From assembly GCF_023347255.1 (NCBI RefSeq), contig NZ_CP094466.1:806001-870000 (forward strand): a stretch of DNA of 64,000 bases. The letters are read 5' to 3'. A program made the translations under genes and the position numbers. The DNA comes from Faecalibacterium sp. I4-3-84 (GTDB lineage: Bacteria > Bacillota > Clostridia > Oscillospirales > Ruminococcaceae). Positions 61,818 through 64,000 of this stretch are shown here, in pieces (position 1 is the stretch's first letter; each line of letters starts with the position of its first letter). Under the pieces are notes generated by a model that saw only the letters and a program-made list of their open reading frames with translations, was not told where the DNA came from and did no database searches.

Positions 61818-62402
61818 TTAAGCCGCCACGGCAAGGCGGAGAATCGGTGTTCCACTGTGGAACAGCCGCAGATAGACTGCTGTGCACTTGCTCAGCTGGT
61901 CAAAGTGCTTCTGCGCTGCATCCGGGTCGCCGTAGGACTTCCAGCAGCCGCAACAGGTAAAGTTTTTGCCGCGGTTCTCGATAAAGCCCACAACATCGCC
62001 CAGAGGATAGCCAAGGAACACCCCGATCTCATGCGGAAATTCTGCCGAACAGCACAGCTTGCGGGAAAGCTGAGTGAGCATATTGCCCACATCCGGTGCT
62101 TCGCCCGCTTCCGGCAGGCGGTAGCCCTCCTGCCGCAGAAAGCTCTGCACCTTTTCATCTGCCAGCACGGCAGCCAGCTTGCTTTCGCGGTAGACATACA
62201 CAAGATACCGGTGGTTGAGCACGCAGCCCTTGAGCACCCGCACACGCAGGCCCTTGGGGTTCAGCTGAGTGTTCCAGTTTTTCACCCGGCGCGCAAGGTC
62301 AGCGCAGTCGCGGGTCTCATAGCGGAACAGGCCTGCCGGTTTCAGGCTTGCCAGCACCGGGGCACACTGTTCGATCATGACCGTTTCAAAATTACGCTCC
62401 AT
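61818..62402 (-). CDS. DUF3793 family protein
   Basis: 194 residues, ATG with a GGGAGGG site. Blocks CAPVLASLKPAGLFRY, VKNWNTQLNPKGLRVRVLK, LVYVYRESKLAAVL, EIGVFLGYPLGDVVGFIENRGKNFTCCGCWKSYGD and AQKHFDQLSKCT match DUF3793, a family often found near Feo or flavodoxin genes; function unknown. The CCGCW pair suggests a redox or metal role. Its promoter (62574-62602) has a perfect GTTAG-N6-CTAAC box over the expected start of transcription, so it should be repressed by the same regulator as feo. Confidence 0.82.
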   Translation of the reverse strand: MERNFETVMIEQCAPVLASLKPAGLFRYETRDCADLARRVKNWNTQLNPKGLRVRVLKGCVLNHRYLVYVYRESKLAAVLADEKVQSFLRQEGYRLPEAGEAPDVGNMLTQLSRKLCCSAEFPHEIGVFLGYPLGDVVGFIENRGKNFTCCGCWKSYGDPDAAQKHFDQLSKCTAVYLRLFHSGTPILRLAVAA

Positions 62403-62463
62403 GTCTGCGCCCTCCCGCCTTGTTTCTCCGGGCTATTGTTCCCCGGATGCGCCGTGGTTATAA

Positions 62464-62479
62464 GTTAGATATTTCTAAC
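62464..62479. promoter_or_regulatory. Operator 1 upstream of the DUF3793 gene
   Basis: GTTAG-ATATTT-CTAAC, arms perfectly inverted (GTTAGA/TCTAAC). Confidence 0.6.
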
Positions 62480-62549
62480 CCCGATTCCAAAAAAGAAGCA
62501 GCTTTGCGCGGAGCATTCAAGGCTTCGGCCTGCCGATCTGGTTCTTTTG

Positions 62550-62565
62550 GTTAGTTATTTCTAAC
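62550..62565. promoter_or_regulatory. Operator 2 upstream of the DUF3793 gene
   Basis: GTTAG-TTATTT-CTAAC, just downstream of the -10 of the promoter at 62574-62602, where a bound repressor would cover the transcription start. Confidence 0.65.
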
Positions 62566-62573
62566 GTGACTGT

Positions 62574-62602
62574 ATCTTACCACAGCGGTGGGCCGTTGTC
62601 AA
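62574..62602 (-). promoter_or_regulatory. Promoter of the DUF3793 gene
   Basis: Minus strand TTGACA (62597-62602), 17-nt spacer, TAAGAT (62574-62579). The leader is about 165 nt. Confidence 0.65.
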
Positions 62603-62688
62603 CACTTTTCTTGAAAAAAGTTATTCGTGGCAAACCACGGTTTTCTCTACCTCGCTTTTTGTGCATTCTACCGTTTTGGCGCAGGCTG

Positions 62689-62697
62689 TGGTATAAT
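62689..62697 (+). promoter_or_regulatory. Extended -10 promoter of the kinase-like gene
   Basis: TGG-TATAAT, 37 nt before the start codon at 62735. Confidence 0.55.
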
Positions 62698-62734
62698 GAG
62701 AAAAATTTATATTCTCTTAAAGGAGCACGCATCC

Positions 62735-63334
62735 ATGCTACAGAACATTGCACCGCCGGGCCTGATCTCCCTTCTTGCCGCCGCACTGGCACAGCAGCCC
62801 ACAAAGCCGCTGGTGCTGGCGCTGGATGGCCGCTGCGGCAGCGGCAAGACCACCCTTGCAAATACGCTGGCCCGGCAGTTCCCGGCCAGCATCACCCTGC
62901 ACACCGATGATTTTTATCTGCCGCCTGCACAGCGCATCCGCGGCTGGGAGAAAACGCCCTGCGCCAATATGGATCTTGACCGCCTGCGGGACGAAGCCCT
63001 GCGCCCAGCCTACGAGGGCCAGCCGGTGCAGTACCGTGCCTATTCCTGCCGCGAGGGTGCGTACCTGCCCGCGCGGGAGCTGGCCGCGCAGCCGCTGGTG
63101 ATTTTGGAGGGCAGCTACAGCCACCACCCGCTGCTGACCGGTTACGAAACGCTGCGGGTGTTCCTGACCTGCGCAAAAAAAGAGCAGACCCGCCGCCTGC
63201 AGGCGCGGGAGGGGGAGCGATATGCCAATTTTGCCGCCCGGTGGGTGCCGCTGGAGGAGGGCTATTTTGCGCAATACGGCATTGCCGAGTGCGCGGATTT
63301 TGTGGTGGATACCACCGCAGGCAGGACGATTTGA
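62735..63334 (+). CDS. Uridine-kinase-like P-loop NTPase
   Basis: 199 residues from the ATG at 62735 (AAAGGAG, 8 nt). Walker A GRCGSGKT at 32-39 after VLALD, then HTDDFYLPP, MDLDRLRDEALRP and VILEGSYSHHPLL, the layout of the uridine/phosphoribulokinase family. It likely phosphorylates a nucleoside, sugar or vitamin in the cytoplasm; the usual uridine-kinase partner domain is absent. The stop codon and last two codons fall inside a short repeat element (63324-63371), so the C-terminus may have been cut or altered by its insertion. Confidence 0.82.
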   Translation: MLQNIAPPGLISLLAAALAQQPTKPLVLALDGRCGSGKTTLANTLARQFPASITLHTDDFYLPPAQRIRGWEKTPCANMDLDRLRDEALRPAYEGQPVQYRAYSCREGAYLPARELAAQPLVILEGSYSHHPLLTGYETLRVFLTCAKKEQTRRLQAREGERYANFAARWVPLEEGYFAQYGIAECADFVVDTTAGRTI

Positions 63335-63371
63335 AATGGCTTCCGCACCGCCGGCAAGACCAAGGTGCCAT
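63324..63371. repeat. Short palindromic repeat, copy 2
   Basis: GGACGATTTGAAATGGC (63324-63340), identical to 16182-16198, with TGCCAT in inverse orientation at 63366-63371. It overlaps the end of the kinase-like gene. Confidence 0.5.
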
Positions 63372-63404
63372 ATAGCAAAGCGGAACAACACCCCTTGAAC
63401 CAAA

Positions 63405-63441
63405 CAAAGCCGGACAGCTTGCGGGCTGTCCGGCTTTTGGT
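63405..63441. terminator. Bidirectional terminator between convergent genes
   Basis: AAAGCCGGACAGC / GCTGTCCGGCTTT with TTGGTTTT; serves the kinase-like gene and rfbB. Confidence 0.8.
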
Positions 63442-63461
63442 TTTGCTTGGTTTACAGGCTG

Positions 63462-64000
63462 TTACTTATTCTTGTACATATCCTGATAGTAGTTCTGGTA
63501 ATCACCGCTGGTGACGTGGTCCATCCACTCCTGATGGTTCAGGTACCAGTCAATGGTCAGCACAATGCCCTTTTCAAAGGGGGTCTCGGGGTACCAGCCC
63601 AGATCGTTCTTGATCTTGGTGGGGTCGATGCCGTAGCGGCGGTCGTGGCCCAGACGGTCGGCCACATGCTTGATGAGGTCCTCGCTGATGCCCTCGTCCT
63701 GCAGACGGTCATGCAGCTGGTTGATGATGGTCTTGACGATGAAGATGTTGGGGCGCTCGTTGTGGCCGCCCACGTTGTACACCTCACCGATCTTGCCGCC
63801 GTTGGCTACCATATCGATGGCCTTGCAGTGATCTTCCACATACAGCCAGTCGCGGATCTGCATACCGTCGCCGTAGACGGGCAGCTGCTTGTGGTGCTTG
63901 ACGTTGTTGATCATCAGGGGGATCAGCTTCTCCGGGAACTGGTAGGGGCCGTAGTTGTTGGAGCAGCGGGTGATGTTCACCGGCATGCCGTAGGTATCGT
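63462..64000 (-). CDS. rfbB: dTDP-glucose 4,6-dehydratase, N-terminal part outside the window
   Basis: About 179 C-terminal residues are visible; the frame runs through the window edge. The YxxxK catalytic pair lies just outside, and the segment opens TYGMPVNITRCSNNYGPYQFPEKLIPLMI, followed by YGDGMQIRDWLYVEDHCKAID, VYNVGGHNERPN and HVADRLGHDRRYGIDPTKI, all typical of RmlB. It converts dTDP-glucose to the 4-keto-6-deoxy sugar for dTDP-rhamnose and related cell-surface polysaccharides. Other rml genes are expected beyond the edge. Confidence 0.93.
   Translation of the reverse strand, partial: DTYGMPVNITRCSNNYGPYQFPEKLIPLMINNVKHHKQLPVYGDGMQIRDWLYVEDHCKAIDMVANGGKIGEVYNVGGHNERPNIFIVKTIINQLHDRLQDEGISEDLIKHVADRLGHDRRYGIDPTKIKNDLGWYPETPFEKGIVLTIDWYLNHQEWMDHVTSGDYQNYYQDMYKNK

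Overview
The window looks like chromosome of a GC-rich, anaerobic, low-branching Firmicute of the class Clostridia, most probably the Faecalibacterium / Oscillospiraceae group. The reasons are the strong AGGAGG-type ribosome sites, three T-box riboswitches, Firmicute-style ribosomal and cell-wall gene order, a Feo iron system, many ABC transporters and the absence of respiratory genes. The genus is an inference from general resemblance, not from a search. No phage, insertion sequence, CRISPR array, tRNA or rRNA gene was recognised.

Layout. 1-6.6 kb: end of a TIM-barrel isomerase-like gene, then the F1Fo ATP synthase operon on the minus strand (atpB-E-F-A-G-D-C), in which no separate atpH exists and a delta-subunit C-terminal domain is fused to the front of alpha. 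6.8-9.8 kb: a DUF2798 membrane protein with a possible attenuator, a 640-nt transcription unit (strong promoter to strong terminator) that carries only a chain of mini-ORFs and hairpins, a small-membrane-protein operon and a Dabb protein. 9.8-14.3 kb: Met-type T-box, metG, a DMT transporter, tatD and a small conserved protein. 14.3-17.8 kb: T-box-controlled TrpXYZ-type amino-acid ABC transporter. 17.9-26.6 kb: YfhO-like membrane protein, YfbR-like nucleotidase, dusB, and the ddl-murI-DUF1934-argS operon. 26.7-30.4 kb: rpmG-secE-nusG-rplK-rplA and, behind an L10 leader, rplJ-rplL, closed by a terminator with no rpoBC following.

30.5-44.8 kb: aldo/keto reductase with ferredoxin tail, FCD-type GntR and Fur-family regulators, Asn-type T-box with asparagine synthase, TetR and NiaR-like regulators, two GH13 enzymes including glgB, and a three-gene operon of a polytopic membrane protein, a trigger factor without ribosome-binding domain and a multi-cluster Fe-S protein. 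44.8-51.2 kb: complete oligopeptide ABC importer. 51.4-54.5 kb: acyl-CoA-synthetase-like enzyme and a secreted SGNH hydrolase. 54.5-62.6 kb: an apparent iron regulon (DtxR-like regulator with a CydDC-like ABC pair, feoA-feoA-feoB with a Cys-rich small protein, DUF3793), linked by a shared 16-bp operator GTTAG-N6-CTAAC. 62.7-64 kb: a uridine-kinase-like NTPase and the 3' part of rfbB.

Several intergenic repeats recur: a palindromic element with CCCTCTCCGTCA / TGACTGAGAGGG ends, a terminator-bearing element, and a short GGACGATTTGAAATGGC element. Many promoters use an extended -10 (TGCTATACT) with little -35. The three most interesting observations are the mini-ORF transcription unit, the delta-alpha fusion, and the DtxR-box regulon.
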